The notes: a model not told the origin generated them from the sequence alone. A stretch of DNA of 64,000 bases from Pseudomonas grimontii (GCF_007858185.1 NZ_VFES01000021.1:1-64000); one strand, 5' to 3'; shown: positions 25,952 through 34,970, counted from the stretch's first letter. Numbers and translations are program-made.

Positions 25952-27061
25952 TTACTTGCCGGACTTGATCTTGGTCCAGCTGCGCGTCATTTCACGCTGG
26001 GTGGCAGCCGGCAAGTCTGCAATGGCGTAGAGCTTGGCTTGCACATCGGCTGGCGGGTAGATGCCCGGGTCGCTGGTGATGTCTTTGTCGACCAGTGCGG
26101 TGGCCTTCTCGTTACCGTTCGGGAAACGCACGCTGTTGGTGATCGAAGCCATGACTTCCGGCTTGAGCAGGTAGTTCATGAACTTATAAGCGGCGTCGAC
26201 GTTTTCGGCATCTTTAGGGATGGCGACCATGTCGAAGAAGCTGCCCGCACCTTCTTTCGGAATGTCGTAGGCCACCTTGACCTTGCCACCGGCTTCAGCC
26301 GCGCGGGATTTGGCCTGCTGGATGTCACCCGAGTAACCCACGGCTACGCAGATGTTGCCGTTGGCCAGGTCGGAGATGTACTTGGACGAGTGGAAGTAAC
26401 CAATCGAAGGACGGATTTTCAGGAACAGGTCTTCGGCCTGCTTGAGGTCGGCCTTCTTCTGGCTGTCGGTTGGCAGGCCCAGGTAATGCAGCGCGATCGG
26501 CAGCATTTCGGTCGGCGAATCGAGGAAGCTCACGCCGCAGCTTTTGAGCTTGGCGATGTTTTCCGGCTTGAGCAGCATGTCCCACGAATCGATCTTGTCC
26601 ACGCCCAGCGCGGCCTTGACCTTCTCCGGGTTGTAGCCGATGCCGATCGAACCCCACATGTACGGGAAAGCGTGCTTGTTATCCGGGTCGCTGACCGACA
26701 CGGCTTTAAGCAGGGAGGTGTTCAGGTTGCCGTAGTTGGACAGTTTGGACTTGTCCAGCTCTTGGTAGACACCAGCCTTGATCTGCTTGGCGAGGAAGTT
26801 GTTCGACGGTACGACGATGTCGTAACCGGACTTGCCTGCCAGCAACTTGGCTTCGAGTGTCTCGTTGCTGTCAAAAACGTCGTACACCACTTTAATGCCC
26901 GACTCTTTTTCAAAGTTGGCGATGGTGTCCGGTGCAATGTAGTCGGACCAGTTGTAGACGTGCAGCACTTTATCGTCTGCCTGGGCCGCGCCCGCCATTG
27001 CGCCCATCAGGGACAAGGCGAGGAGGGTCTTGCCAGCGTTCTTCAAACCTAATGCCTTCAT
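25952..27061 (-). CDS. spuD: Periplasmic putrescine-preferring binding protein SpuD
   Basis: This 369-residue PotF-type protein has a 28-residue signal peptide ending AGAAQA. It is highly similar to SpuE along its length (YNWSDYIAPDTIANFEK, YFHSSKYISDLANGNICVA). Phe275 in GAGSFFDMVAIPK replaces the SpuE tryptophan, which predicts putrescine preference from the P. aeruginosa pair. I chose the ATG at 27061 (MKALGLKNAGKTLL); an upstream frame would add 39 unrelated residues ahead of the signal peptide. Confidence 0.93.
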   Translation of the reverse strand: MKALGLKNAGKTLLALSLMGAMAGAAQADDKVLHVYNWSDYIAPDTIANFEKESGIKVVYDVFDSNETLEAKLLAGKSGYDIVVPSNNFLAKQIKAGVYQELDKSKLSNYGNLNTSLLKAVSVSDPDNKHAFPYMWGSIGIGYNPEKVKAALGVDKIDSWDMLLKPENIAKLKSCGVSFLDSPTEMLPIALHYLGLPTDSQKKADLKQAEDLFLKIRPSIGYFHSSKYISDLANGNICVAVGYSGDIQQAKSRAAEAGGKVKVAYDIPKEGAGSFFDMVAIPKDAENVDAAYKFMNYLLKPEVMASITNSVRFPNGNEKATALVDKDITSDPGIYPPADVQAKLYAIADLPAATQREMTRSWTKIKSGK

Positions 27062-27227
27062 TTGGTGATGCTCCAATTTTTCTTTTTTGGGCCACGTTCT
27101 TTTATGTTCAGCGACCCTTCCAGAGGGCAACAAAACAGGGCGACAGTCTGGCAAGTTCAGGGGCCGGCTTTCAACCAAAGCCCCTACATTTATAACTGCC
27201 CGGTGCGCTGCGCACTGAGCCTAGCAC

Positions 27228-28592
27228 TTAGCCCTGCAATGCCGCCAAAGTCAGGTCCAGGCAATGACGAGCCTTGGTCACCAACTCGTCGATTTCAGCC
27301 TTGCTGATCACCAGAGGCGGCGAAATGATCATGGTGTCGCCCACGGCGCGCATGATCAGGCCATTCTCGAAGCAGAAGGTTCGGCAGATCATGCCTACGC
27401 CCCGGCCCTCGTAACGCTTGCGCGTCGCCTTGTCCTGAACCAGCTCAATTGCACCGAGCATGCCGACACCGCGCACTTCACCCACCAACGGATGATCCGC
27501 CAGCTCCCTCAGACGTTTCTGCAAATACGGTGCCGTTTCGTCGTGGACGCGGTTAACGATTTTTTCATCGCGCATGATGCGGATGTTTTCCAGGGCCACT
27601 GCCGCCGCCACCGGGTGACCGGAGTAGGTGAAGCCGTGGTTGAAATCACCGCCCTCGTTGAGCACGGCCACCACGTCGTCGCGCACGATCAGGCCGCCCA
27701 TGGGGATGTAGCCGGAGGTCAGGCCCTTGGCGATGGTCATCATGTGGGGCTTGAGGTCGTAGAAATCGCTACCGAACCACTCACCGGTACGGCCGAAACC
27801 GCAAATCACTTCGTCGGCAACAAACAGGATGTCGTACTTGGCGAGGATTTCCTTGATGCGCGGCCAGTAGCTGTCTGGCGGTACGATCACGCCACCGGCG
27901 CCCTGGATCGGCTCGGCAATAAAGGCACCGACGTTGTCCACGCCCAGTTCCAGGATCTTCTCTTCCAGTTGGTTGGCGGCCCAGATCCCGAACTCTTCGG
28001 GGCTCATGTCGCCGCCCTCGCCGAACCAATAAGGCTGGGCAATGTGGACGATGCCCGGGATCGGCAAGTCGCCCTGTTCGTGCATATAGGTCATGCCGCC
28101 CAGGCTCGCGCCGGCCACGGTGGAGCCGTGGTAGCCATTCTTGCGGCTGATGATGGTTTTCTTGTTCGGCTGGCCCTTGATCGCCCAATAGTGGCGGACC
28201 ATACGCAACATGGTGTCGTTGCCTTCGGAGCCGGACCCGGTGAAGAACACGTGGTTCATGCCGGCAGGTGCGATATCGGAAATCGCCTTGGCCAACTCCA
28301 GTACCGGTGGGTGAGCGGTCTGGAAGAACAGGTTGTAGTACGGCAGTTGTTTCATCTGCTTGGCGGCGGCGTCGGCCAGTTCATCGCGACCGTAACCGAT
28401 CGCCACGCACCACAGGCCGGCCATGCCGTCGAGGATCTTGTTGCCTTCGCTGTCCCACAGGTAAACGCCGTGGGCTTTGGTAATGATCCGGGGGCCTTTC
28501 TCTTTCAATTGCTTGAAGTCGCTGAACGGCGCCAGGTGGTGATCACTGCTCAAGGCTTGCCATTCACGGGTTTGCGGGTTGTTGCTGGACAT
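27228..28592 (-). CDS. spuC: Putrescine/polyamine--pyruvate aminotransferase SpuC
   Basis: SpuC transaminates putrescine (and cadaverine) with pyruvate to give 4-aminobutanal and alanine. The 454-residue class III aminotransferase carries the PLP-binding segments GSGSEGNDTMLRM and FVADEVICGFGRTGEWF, and the lysine in TIAKGLTSGYIPMGG. It lies 58 nt after spuB and upstream of spuD. This links uptake with the transaminase branch of putrescine catabolism. Confidence 0.94.
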   Translation of the reverse strand: MSSNNPQTREWQALSSDHHLAPFSDFKQLKEKGPRIITKAHGVYLWDSEGNKILDGMAGLWCVAIGYGRDELADAAAKQMKQLPYYNLFFQTAHPPVLELAKAISDIAPAGMNHVFFTGSGSEGNDTMLRMVRHYWAIKGQPNKKTIISRKNGYHGSTVAGASLGGMTYMHEQGDLPIPGIVHIAQPYWFGEGGDMSPEEFGIWAANQLEEKILELGVDNVGAFIAEPIQGAGGVIVPPDSYWPRIKEILAKYDILFVADEVICGFGRTGEWFGSDFYDLKPHMMTIAKGLTSGYIPMGGLIVRDDVVAVLNEGGDFNHGFTYSGHPVAAAVALENIRIMRDEKIVNRVHDETAPYLQKRLRELADHPLVGEVRGVGMLGAIELVQDKATRKRYEGRGVGMICRTFCFENGLIMRAVGDTMIISPPLVISKAEIDELVTKARHCLDLTLAALQG

Positions 28593-28650
28593 ACCAATCT
28601 CCTAGACTTTTCAGTGAAGGGCGCGCCGTGTGAAGGGCGCGCCCGGCGCA

Positions 28651-30009
28651 TCAGACGGCGAAGAGCAGGAATTCCCGCTCCCACGAACTGATCACGCGCT
28701 TGAAGTTTTCATGCTCGGCCCGCTTGACCGCGACGTAGCCTGTGATGAATTTCTGACCCAGGTATTTTTCGATGGTCTTGCTGTTTTCCATGCGTTCCAG
28801 GGCGTCTTCGATGGTCAACGGCAGGCGCAGGTTACGTCGCTCGTAACCACGCCCCACCACCGGGGCACTCGGGTTATGGCCTTCGACCATGCCGATGTAG
28901 CCACACAGCAGGCTGGCGGCAATCGCCAGGTACGGGTTGGCGTCGGCGCCCGGCAGGCGGTTTTCGACGCGACGGTTCTGCGGGCCGGCATCCGGTACGC
29001 GCAGGCCGACAGTACGGTTTTCTTCACCCCACTCCACGTTCACCGGCGCCGAGGTGTCGGGCAGGAAGCGGCGGAACGAGTTCACGTTGGGGGCAAACAG
29101 CGGCAGCAATTCAGGGATAAACTTCTGCAGGCCGCCAATGTGGTTGAGGAACAGCTGGCTCATGGTCCCGTCTTCATTGGAGAAGACGTTCTTACCGGTG
29201 GCGATGTCGATGATGCTCTGGTGCAAGTGCATCGCGCTGCCGGGCTCGCCGGTCATCGGCTTGGCCATAAAGGTGGCCGCCACGTCGTGCTTGAGCGCGG
29301 CTTCACGCATGGTGCGCTTGAACACCAGGATCTGGTCGGCCAGGGACAGGGCATCGCCGTGACGGAAGTTGATTTCCATCTGCGCCGTGCCGTCTTCGTG
29401 GATCAGGGTGTCGAGGTCCAGCTCCTGCAGCTCGCACCAGTCGTAGACGTCTTCGAACAACGGGTCGAACTCGTTGGCGGCTTCTATAGAGAAGGACTGG
29501 CGGCCGGTCTCCGGACGCCCGGACCGACCGATCGGCGGTTGCAGCGGGAAGTCCGGGTCTTCGCAGCGCTTGGTCAGGTAGAACTCCATCTCCGGCGCCA
29601 CGATGGGCTGCCAGCCTTTGTCGGCGTAGAGCTTGAGGACTTTCTTGAGCACGTTGCGCGGCGACAGCTCGATCGGGTTGCCTTGCTTGTCGTAGGTGTC
29701 GTGGATCACCTGGGCGGTCGGCTCGATGGCCCAAGGCACCAGGAATACCGCGTTCTGGTCGGGGCGGCAGATCATGTCGATGTCGGCCGGGTCGAGCAAT
29801 TCGTAATAGATGTCGTCTTCGACATAGTCGCCGGTCACGGTCTGCAACAGAACGCTCTCGGGCAGGCGCATGCCTTTTTCGGCGATGAACTTGTTGGTCG
29901 GCGAGATCTTGCCCCGGGTGATACCGGTCAGGTCGCCAATCATGCATTCGACTTCTGTGATCTTGTGGTCTTTCAACCAATCGGTGAGCTGGTCGAGGTT
30001 GTTACTCAT
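28651..30009 (-). CDS. spuB: Glutamylpolyamine synthetase SpuB (glutamine synthetase family)
   Basis: This 452-residue GS-like ligase should join glutamate to putrescine or related amines using ATP. It keeps the GS catalytic signatures (FYLTKRCEDPDF near the metal site, FMAKPMTGEPGSAMHLHQS with the ammonia/metal His, NRTVGLRVPDAGPQNRRVE). It lacks a GlnA adenylylation-loop tyrosine context. I chose the ATG at 30009 (MSNNLDQLTDWLK), preceded by AGAGGC; the longer frame adds 40 unlikely residues. It is a paralogue of the divergent spuI. Confidence 0.92.
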   Translation of the reverse strand: MSNNLDQLTDWLKDHKITEVECMIGDLTGITRGKISPTNKFIAEKGMRLPESVLLQTVTGDYVEDDIYYELLDPADIDMICRPDQNAVFLVPWAIEPTAQVIHDTYDKQGNPIELSPRNVLKKVLKLYADKGWQPIVAPEMEFYLTKRCEDPDFPLQPPIGRSGRPETGRQSFSIEAANEFDPLFEDVYDWCELQELDLDTLIHEDGTAQMEINFRHGDALSLADQILVFKRTMREAALKHDVAATFMAKPMTGEPGSAMHLHQSIIDIATGKNVFSNEDGTMSQLFLNHIGGLQKFIPELLPLFAPNVNSFRRFLPDTSAPVNVEWGEENRTVGLRVPDAGPQNRRVENRLPGADANPYLAIAASLLCGYIGMVEGHNPSAPVVGRGYERRNLRLPLTIEDALERMENSKTIEKYLGQKFITGYVAVKRAEHENFKRVISSWEREFLLFAV

Positions 30010-30606
30010 AAATGCCTCTGGGCTGGGTTTCCTGGCATCCATTAAAGGCCAGGCGTTGGTTGACGCAGCATCCGCGTCGTTTTTTCGTTCAGGGTAGGAG
30101 CTTACCTGCCATTTGCTGCAGCGTTGCATTCCTCAAGCCAAAGTCGTGCAGAATCATGAGCGGCCGCGCAGAGGGGAGCCGGTCAGTGACCGTCGAGGAG
30201 GCAAAAGAGAAAGCGGACGGGCCGTCAAGAATATTGGCCGGTGCGTGGGCATTCACGCGGGACGAACGGACTGCGGACAAAGCCTGGCTGGAGCAGGCTG
30301 AGACGCCGAGTGGCGGCAGGCGATACATGAAGCACCCCGGTATTATTGCTGTTATGGGTTTGAATCGAGCTTAGCCTTGTTCATTTTTTTACACAACACC
30401 CCCGTAAAAAATACAACACGGCCCGCTCAAGCCTGCGAGTCCCAAGCCCGTCAAACCGGAAAAACCGCCCCAAAAAGCCCCAAATATGCCGTCACGGCGC
30501 TTTTTTAGGGCAAAAAAGGCCTCGCTTGACTTCGGCATGCCGTTCGGGTTGACTGAAACCAGAAAAGATCAATGATTGATATTTTTAACAACAAAGGTGT
30601 TGCATC
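30010..30606. other. spuB-spuI divergent intergenic region (597 bp)
   Basis: This is the longest regulatory gap of the polyamine locus. Nearest spuI it holds AT-rich sequence with a TTGACT at 30549-30554 as a possible -35 but no convincing -10. The middle (30170-30300) is rich in GGA triplets on the plus strand. An open frame of 72 codons (30156-30374) has atypical codon use, and I do not call it a gene. The spuA gene found here in P. aeruginosa is absent. Confidence 0.5.
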
Positions 30607-31983
30607 ATGTCGGTACCCCCGCGTGCCGTTCAGCTTAACGAAGCGAACGCGTTCCTTAAGGATCATCCTGAGGTTCTGTACGTAGACCTTCTAATTGCGG
30701 ATATGAATGGTGTGGTGCGCGGTAAGCGCATCGAACGAACCAGCCTCCACAAGGTTTACGAGAAGGGCATTAACCTGCCTGCCTCTTTATTTGCCCTGGA
30801 TATCAACGGCTCAACGGTGGAAAGCACCGGTCTGGGCCTGGACATCGGTGATGCTGACCGAATCTGTTATCCGATCCCCGACACCCTGTGCAATGAACCC
30901 TGGCAAAAGCGCCCTACCGCGCAACTGCTGATGACCATGCACGAACTTGAAGGTGAACCTTTCTTCGCCGATCCGCGCGAAGTGCTCCGCCAGGTTGTCA
31001 GCAAGTTTGACGACCTCGGTCTGACCATCTGCGCCGCCTTCGAGCTTGAGTTCTACCTGATCGACCAGGAGAACGTGAACGGCCGCCCGCAACCGCCCCG
31101 CTCGCCGATCTCCGGCAAACGCCCGCACTCGACACAGGTCTACCTGATCGACGACCTCGACGAATACGTCGACTGCCTCCAGGACATCCTGGAAGGGGCC
31201 AAAGAGCAAGGCATCCCGGCGGACGCCATCGTCAAGGAAAGTGCCCCGGCGCAGTTCGAAGTGAACCTGCACCACGTGGCCGACCCGATCAAGGCCTGCG
31301 ACTACGCGGTACTGCTCAAGCGCCTGATCAAGAACATCGCCTACGACCATGAGATGGACACCACCTTCATGGCCAAGCCTTACCCAGGCCAGGCAGGCAA
31401 CGGTTTGCACGTACACATCTCGATCCTGGACAAGGACGGCAAGAACATCTTTGCCAGCGAGGATCCCGAGCAGAACGCCGCATTGCGTCACGCGATCGGC
31501 GGTGTGCTCGAGACCCTACCCGCCCAAATGGCGTTCCTGTGCCCTAACGTCAACTCCTACCGTCGTTTCGGCGCACAGTTCTACGTGCCGAACTCGCCGT
31601 GCTGGGGCCTGGACAACCGCACCGTGGCGATTCGCGTACCGACCGGCTCGTCCGACGCCGTACGTATCGAACACCGTGTCGCCGGCGCCGACGCCAACCC
31701 TTACCTGCTGATGGCTTCGGTCCTGGCAGGCGTGCACCACGGCCTGACCAACAAGATCGAACCGGGCGCACCCGTGGAAGGCAACAGCTACGAGCAAAAC
31801 GAACAGAGCCTGCCGAACAACCTGCGCGATGCCCTGCGCGAGTTGGACGACAGCGAGGTGATGGCCAAGTACATCGATCCTAAATACATCGATATCTTCG
31901 TCGCCTGTAAGGAAAGTGAGCTGGAAGAGTTCGAACACTCCATCTCCGACCTTGAGTACAACTGGTACCTGCATACCGTGTAA
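30607..31983 (+). CDS. spuI: Glutamylpolyamine synthetase SpuI (glutamine synthetase family)
   Basis: This 458-residue GS-like gamma-glutamylation enzyme acts on polyamines. Its signatures are FELEFYLIDQ, HEMDTTFMAKPYPGQAGNGL, HVHISILDKDGKN and NRTVAIRVPTGSSDAVRIE. It resembles SpuB overall but is clearly diverged, so the pair may divide substrates (diamines versus polyamines or monoamines). It is divergent from spuB, and an intrinsic terminator follows 15 nt after the stop. Confidence 0.92.
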   Translation: MSVPPRAVQLNEANAFLKDHPEVLYVDLLIADMNGVVRGKRIERTSLHKVYEKGINLPASLFALDINGSTVESTGLGLDIGDADRICYPIPDTLCNEPWQKRPTAQLLMTMHELEGEPFFADPREVLRQVVSKFDDLGLTICAAFELEFYLIDQENVNGRPQPPRSPISGKRPHSTQVYLIDDLDEYVDCLQDILEGAKEQGIPADAIVKESAPAQFEVNLHHVADPIKACDYAVLLKRLIKNIAYDHEMDTTFMAKPYPGQAGNGLHVHISILDKDGKNIFASEDPEQNAALRHAIGGVLETLPAQMAFLCPNVNSYRRFGAQFYVPNSPCWGLDNRTVAIRVPTGSSDAVRIEHRVAGADANPYLLMASVLAGVHHGLTNKIEPGAPVEGNSYEQNEQSLPNNLRDALRELDDSEVMAKYIDPKYIDIFVACKESELEEFEHSISDLEYNWYLHTV

Positions 31984-31998
31984 GCGGTTGCTGCATTG

Positions 31999-32037
31999 AA
32001 AAAACGCCGCAGGCTGTTGGTCTGTGGCGTTTTTTTA
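31999..32037 (+). terminator. Intrinsic terminator after spuI
   Basis: A stem of ACGCCGCAG pairing with CTGTGGCGT (one G-T pair) is followed by seven T residues. The flanking A-run also allows leftward use. Confidence 0.88.
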
Positions 32038-32074
32038 TGGGTTTGTTCCGGGAGACCGATTCGGCCTTATCGGG

Positions 32075-32307
32075 GCATGGGTATCTACACAATTTTCAGA
32101 GACTGGCGAGTTCCACTGTGGCGAGCGGGCTTGTCCCGCGTAGGGCTGCGAAGCAGCCCCAAAACCAGCCTCCACAGAGTGTCTGATACACCGCGTTCTT
32201 CCTTATTGGGGCTGCTACGCAGCCCTACGCGGGACAAGCCCGCTCGCCACAACAGCCCTATCTGCCGGGCGTTCAGCGTTGAGCAAAAGTTGTGTAGATA
32301 CCCATGC
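32075..32307. repeat. Nested palindromic element with outer 18-bp inverted repeats
   Basis: GCATGGGTATCTACACAA at 32075-32092 is exactly inverted at 32290-32307. Inside lies a second, larger inverted pair (32117-32160 and 32208-32251, core GGCGAGCGGGCTTGTCCCGC), a REPIN of another family. Further CTTATCGGGG sequence outside the outer arms is also partly symmetrical. No open frame is present. The layout suggests a non-autonomous mobile element or a REPIN inserted into an older one. Confidence 0.8.
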
Positions 32308-32376
32308 TTATCGGGGGCCTGGAAGACAACACAGACTCCTACTCATACAATGCCCGCTGCCTTGTAGGAGACTTCC

Positions 32377-33006
32377 ATGCCCACCCGCCCCGCCGCCCCT
32401 CGCAAACCCCGTGCCCGCAGCCAGGCGCGGATCGACGCGATTCTCGACGCCGCCCGCACCTTGCTGGCCACCGAAGGCGTGGCGAGTTTGTCGATCTACA
32501 GCGTGGCCGGGCGCGCGCAGATTCCGCCGTCGTCGGTGTATCACTTTTTCGCCAGCGTGCCGGCGCTCCTGGAGGCACTGACCGCAGATGTCCATGCGGC
32601 CTTCCGCTCCGCCATTCAGGCGCCCATCGACCACGATTCACTCAAGCATTGGCGCGACCTGTCCTACATCGTCGAACAGCGCATGCTCATCATCTACAGC
32701 AACGACGCCGCCGCGCGGCAGTTGATCCTGGCCCAGCACGGGCTGACCGAGGTGACCCAGGCGGACCGTCAGCATGATCTGGAGCTGGGGGATTTGATGC
32801 TGGAAGTGTTCGACCGCCACTTTGAAGTGCCGACGCTGCCCGCCGATGTGGATGTGTTCGCCTTGGCGCTGGAATTAAGCGACCGCGTCTATGCACGCTC
32901 GGTGCATCAGCATGGGCTGATCACGCCGCGAATGGCGGAGGAAGGGATGCGCGTGTTTGATGCGTATGTGGGGCTGTATTTACCGGCGTATCTGCCTAAG
33001 CGTTGA
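32377..33006 (+). CDS. TetR/AcrR-family transcriptional regulator
   Basis: This 209-residue repressor has an N-terminal helix-turn-helix (about residues 18-65; ILDAARTLLATEGVASLS then SSVYHFFASVPALLEALT). Its C-terminal ligand domain has no family match that I recognise. TAGGAG precedes the ATG at 32377. It lies between the polyamine locus and the ssu operon with repeat elements on both sides, so its target cannot be assigned from position. Confidence 0.87.
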   Translation: MPTRPAAPRKPRARSQARIDAILDAARTLLATEGVASLSIYSVAGRAQIPPSSVYHFFASVPALLEALTADVHAAFRSAIQAPIDHDSLKHWRDLSYIVEQRMLIIYSNDAAARQLILAQHGLTEVTQADRQHDLELGDLMLEVFDRHFEVPTLPADVDVFALALELSDRVYARSVHQHGLITPRMAEEGMRVFDAYVGLYLPAYLPKR

Positions 33007-33030
33007 ACCGTGGGTTGGCTGGGCGGGCCT

Positions 33031-33120
33031 CATCGGGGGCAAGCCCCCTCCCACATATTGATCTGTGAACACATTCAAAATGTGGGAGGGGCGGTGCGAC
33101 GATTCGACTTGCTCCCGATG
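33031..33120. repeat. Hybrid REP pair, two families in tail-to-tail order
   Basis: CATCGGGGGCAAGCCCCCTC...CCACAT (33031-33056) faces ATGTGGGAGGGGCGGTGCG... (from 33080) ending TTGCTCCCGATG. The arm order is opposite to the other REPINs, and the two arms come from different families. It lies between the convergent TetR and ssuF genes. Confidence 0.85.
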
Positions 33121-33134
33121 ACGGTATCAAGTGA

Positions 33135-33350
33135 TCACAACTTGGCGATCGACACCTCAGTCGACTTCACAAAGGCAATCACTTCACTGCCAATCACCAG
33201 CTCCAGCTCTTTGACCGAGCGAGTAGTGATCACGGACGTGACGATACCGGACGCGGTCTGCACGTCGATTTCCGACAGCACGTCGCCGACTACGATTTCC
33301 TTGATGGTGCCTTTGAACTGGTTACGCACGTTGATGGCTTTAATAGTCAT
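33135..33350 (-). CDS. ssuF: SsuF, small TOBE-domain molybdopterin-binding-type protein
   Basis: This 71-residue protein is a single Mop/TOBE domain (MTIKAINVRNQFKGTIKEI, then VLSEIDVQTASGIVTSVIT). It resembles molbindins that bind molybdate or sulfate-like oxyanions. In P. putida the last gene of ssuEADCBF encodes such a protein and is needed for sulfonate use; position and order match here. I chose the ATG at 33350; the longer frame upstream overlaps ssuB out of phase and has no domain. Confidence 0.88.
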   Translation of the reverse strand: MTIKAINVRNQFKGTIKEIVVGDVLSEIDVQTASGIVTSVITTRSVKELELVIGSEVIAFVKSTEVSIAKL

Positions 33351-33378
33351 GGTGGACTTCCTTCGTGGGACAAGTGAG

Positions 33379-34185
33379 TTATTGAGCCCAACGCAATTGC
33401 GTAGGCAGCGGTGAAACAGGTTCGGGTTCCGGCGGCGTGCCGGGTAACGACAGCACACGGTTGAGTACTTGCGCTTCCAGCGCGGCCAGGCGATGTGAGC
33501 CACGGGCCCGTGGACGCGGCAGGTCGACGATCAGGTCGAGGCCGATTTCGCCGTCTTCGATCAGGATCACCCGGTCGGCAATGGCCACGGCTTCGCTGAC
33601 GTCATGGGTCACCAGCAACACGGTGAAACCGTGTTTTTGCCAGAGGTTTTCGATCAGTTGCTGCATCTCGATACGGGTCAGGGCGTCCAGGGCGCCCAGC
33701 GGTTCGTCGAGCAGCAGCAGACGCGGCTGGTGGATCAAGGCGCGAGCCAACGCCACACGCTGCTTCTGGCCACCGGACAAGGCCGCCGGCCACTCATTGG
33801 CACGTTCGGCCAGGCCGACAGCTTCCAGGGCCTCCAAGGCTTTAGGGCGCCAGTTGCCTTTGAGGCCAAGGCCGACGTTGTCGATGATCTTTTTCCACGG
33901 CAGCAGGCGCGCTTCCTGGAACATCAACCGTGTGTCTTCAATCGCTTCGCTCAGCGGCGCGGAACCGGCCAGCAGCTCGCCGCCGCTGGCTTTGTCCAGG
34001 CCGGCCAACAGGCGCAGCAAGGTACTTTTACCGCAGCCACTGCGACCGACCACGGCCACGAACTGGCCCGCCGGAATGTGCAGATCAATTTCCTTGAGCA
34101 CTTCCCGCGCACCGAAGGCCTTGCGTAATTTGCGCACCGCCAGGGGAATCCCCTTCAGCAGGCGCGGAGGTTGTTGAGCCGTCAT
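33379..34185 (-). CDS. ssuB: Aliphatic sulfonate ABC transporter ATP-binding protein SsuB
   Basis: This 268-residue ATPase energises sulfonate import. Walker A is GRSGCGKST (residues 47-55), the signature is LSGGQKQRVALARAL, Walker B is LLLLDEP and the H-loop is LVTHDVSEAV. The N-terminal AVRKLRKAFGAREVLKEIDL is typical of the nitrate/sulfonate/taurine subfamily. Its ATG overlaps the end of ssuC by 4 nt, behind a strong AAAGGAGGT that lies within ssuC. Confidence 0.95.
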   Translation of the reverse strand: MTAQQPPRLLKGIPLAVRKLRKAFGAREVLKEIDLHIPAGQFVAVVGRSGCGKSTLLRLLAGLDKASGGELLAGSAPLSEAIEDTRLMFQEARLLPWKKIIDNVGLGLKGNWRPKALEALEAVGLAERANEWPAALSGGQKQRVALARALIHQPRLLLLDEPLGALDALTRIEMQQLIENLWQKHGFTVLLVTHDVSEAVAIADRVILIEDGEIGLDLIVDLPRPRARGSHRLAALEAQVLNRVLSLPGTPPEPEPVSPLPTQLRWAQ

Positions 34186-34970
34186 GCCGCACCTCCTTTA
34201 TTGACTTGATACGCCGGGTGCCAACGCAGCCAAACACGTTCCAGACCGCGCGCGGCCAAATCGGCCAGCTTGCCGAGGATGGCGTACATCACGATGGCCA
34301 ACACCACCACGTCGGTTTGCAGGAATTCGCGGGCGTTCATCGCCAGGTAGCCGATACCCGAGCTGGCGGAAATGGTTTCCGCCACGATCAGCGTCAGCCA
34401 CATAAAGCCCAGGGCAAAGCGCACGCCCACCAGGATCGATGGCAGCGCGCCCGGCAGGATCACTTGCCAGAACAGGCTGAAACCGGACAAGCCATAGCTG
34501 CGCGACATTTCTACCAGCGCCGGGTCGACGTTGCGGATGCCGTGGTAGGTGTTGAGGTAGATCGGGAACAGCGTGCCGAGGGCCACCAGGAAAATCTTCG
34601 CGGTCTCGTCGATGCCAAACCATAGGATCACCAGCGGAATCAGCGCCAGGTGCGGCACGTTGCGGATCATCTGCACCGAGCTGTCCAGCAGGCGTTCGCC
34701 CCACGTCGACAGGCCGGTGATAAACCCCAGCGCCAGGCCGATGCTGCCACCGATCACAAAGCCCAGGCCGGCACGCCAGCCACTGATGGCCAGGTGCGTC
34801 CAGATTTCACCGCTGCGCACCAGGTTGACCCCGGCCTCAATCACCGCACTGGGCGCCGGCAGGATGCGTGTCGACAACCAGCCCGCCGACACCGACAACT
34901 GCCACACCGCCAGCAATAGAATCGGCAGCACCCAGGGCGCCACGCGATGGCTCAATTTTTCAACATTCAT
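34182..34970 (-). CDS. ssuC: Aliphatic sulfonate ABC transporter permease SsuC
   Basis: This 262-residue inner-membrane permease has six predicted helices. The coupling motif is EMSRSYGLSGFSLFWQVILP. It begins 9 nt after ssuD, consistent with a tight operon, and overlaps ssuB at its 3' end. It forms the SsuABC importer with the ATPase and the periplasmic SsuA encoded here. Confidence 0.95.
   Translation of the reverse strand: MNVEKLSHRVAPWVLPILLLAVWQLSVSAGWLSTRILPAPSAVIEAGVNLVRSGEIWTHLAISGWRAGLGFVIGGSIGLALGFITGLSTWGERLLDSSVQMIRNVPHLALIPLVILWFGIDETAKIFLVALGTLFPIYLNTYHGIRNVDPALVEMSRSYGLSGFSLFWQVILPGALPSILVGVRFALGFMWLTLIVAETISASSGIGYLAMNAREFLQTDVVVLAIVMYAILGKLADLAARGLERVWLRWHPAYQVNKGGAA

Noticed and set aside
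27264..30045. Long plus-strand frames opposite spuC and spuB
   Set aside because: They mirror the two genes exactly and contain no recognisable motif.
30156..30374. 72-codon frame in the spuB-spuI gap as a gene
   Set aside because: Rare codons, no domain and no clear ribosome site; kept only as part of a regulatory-region observation.
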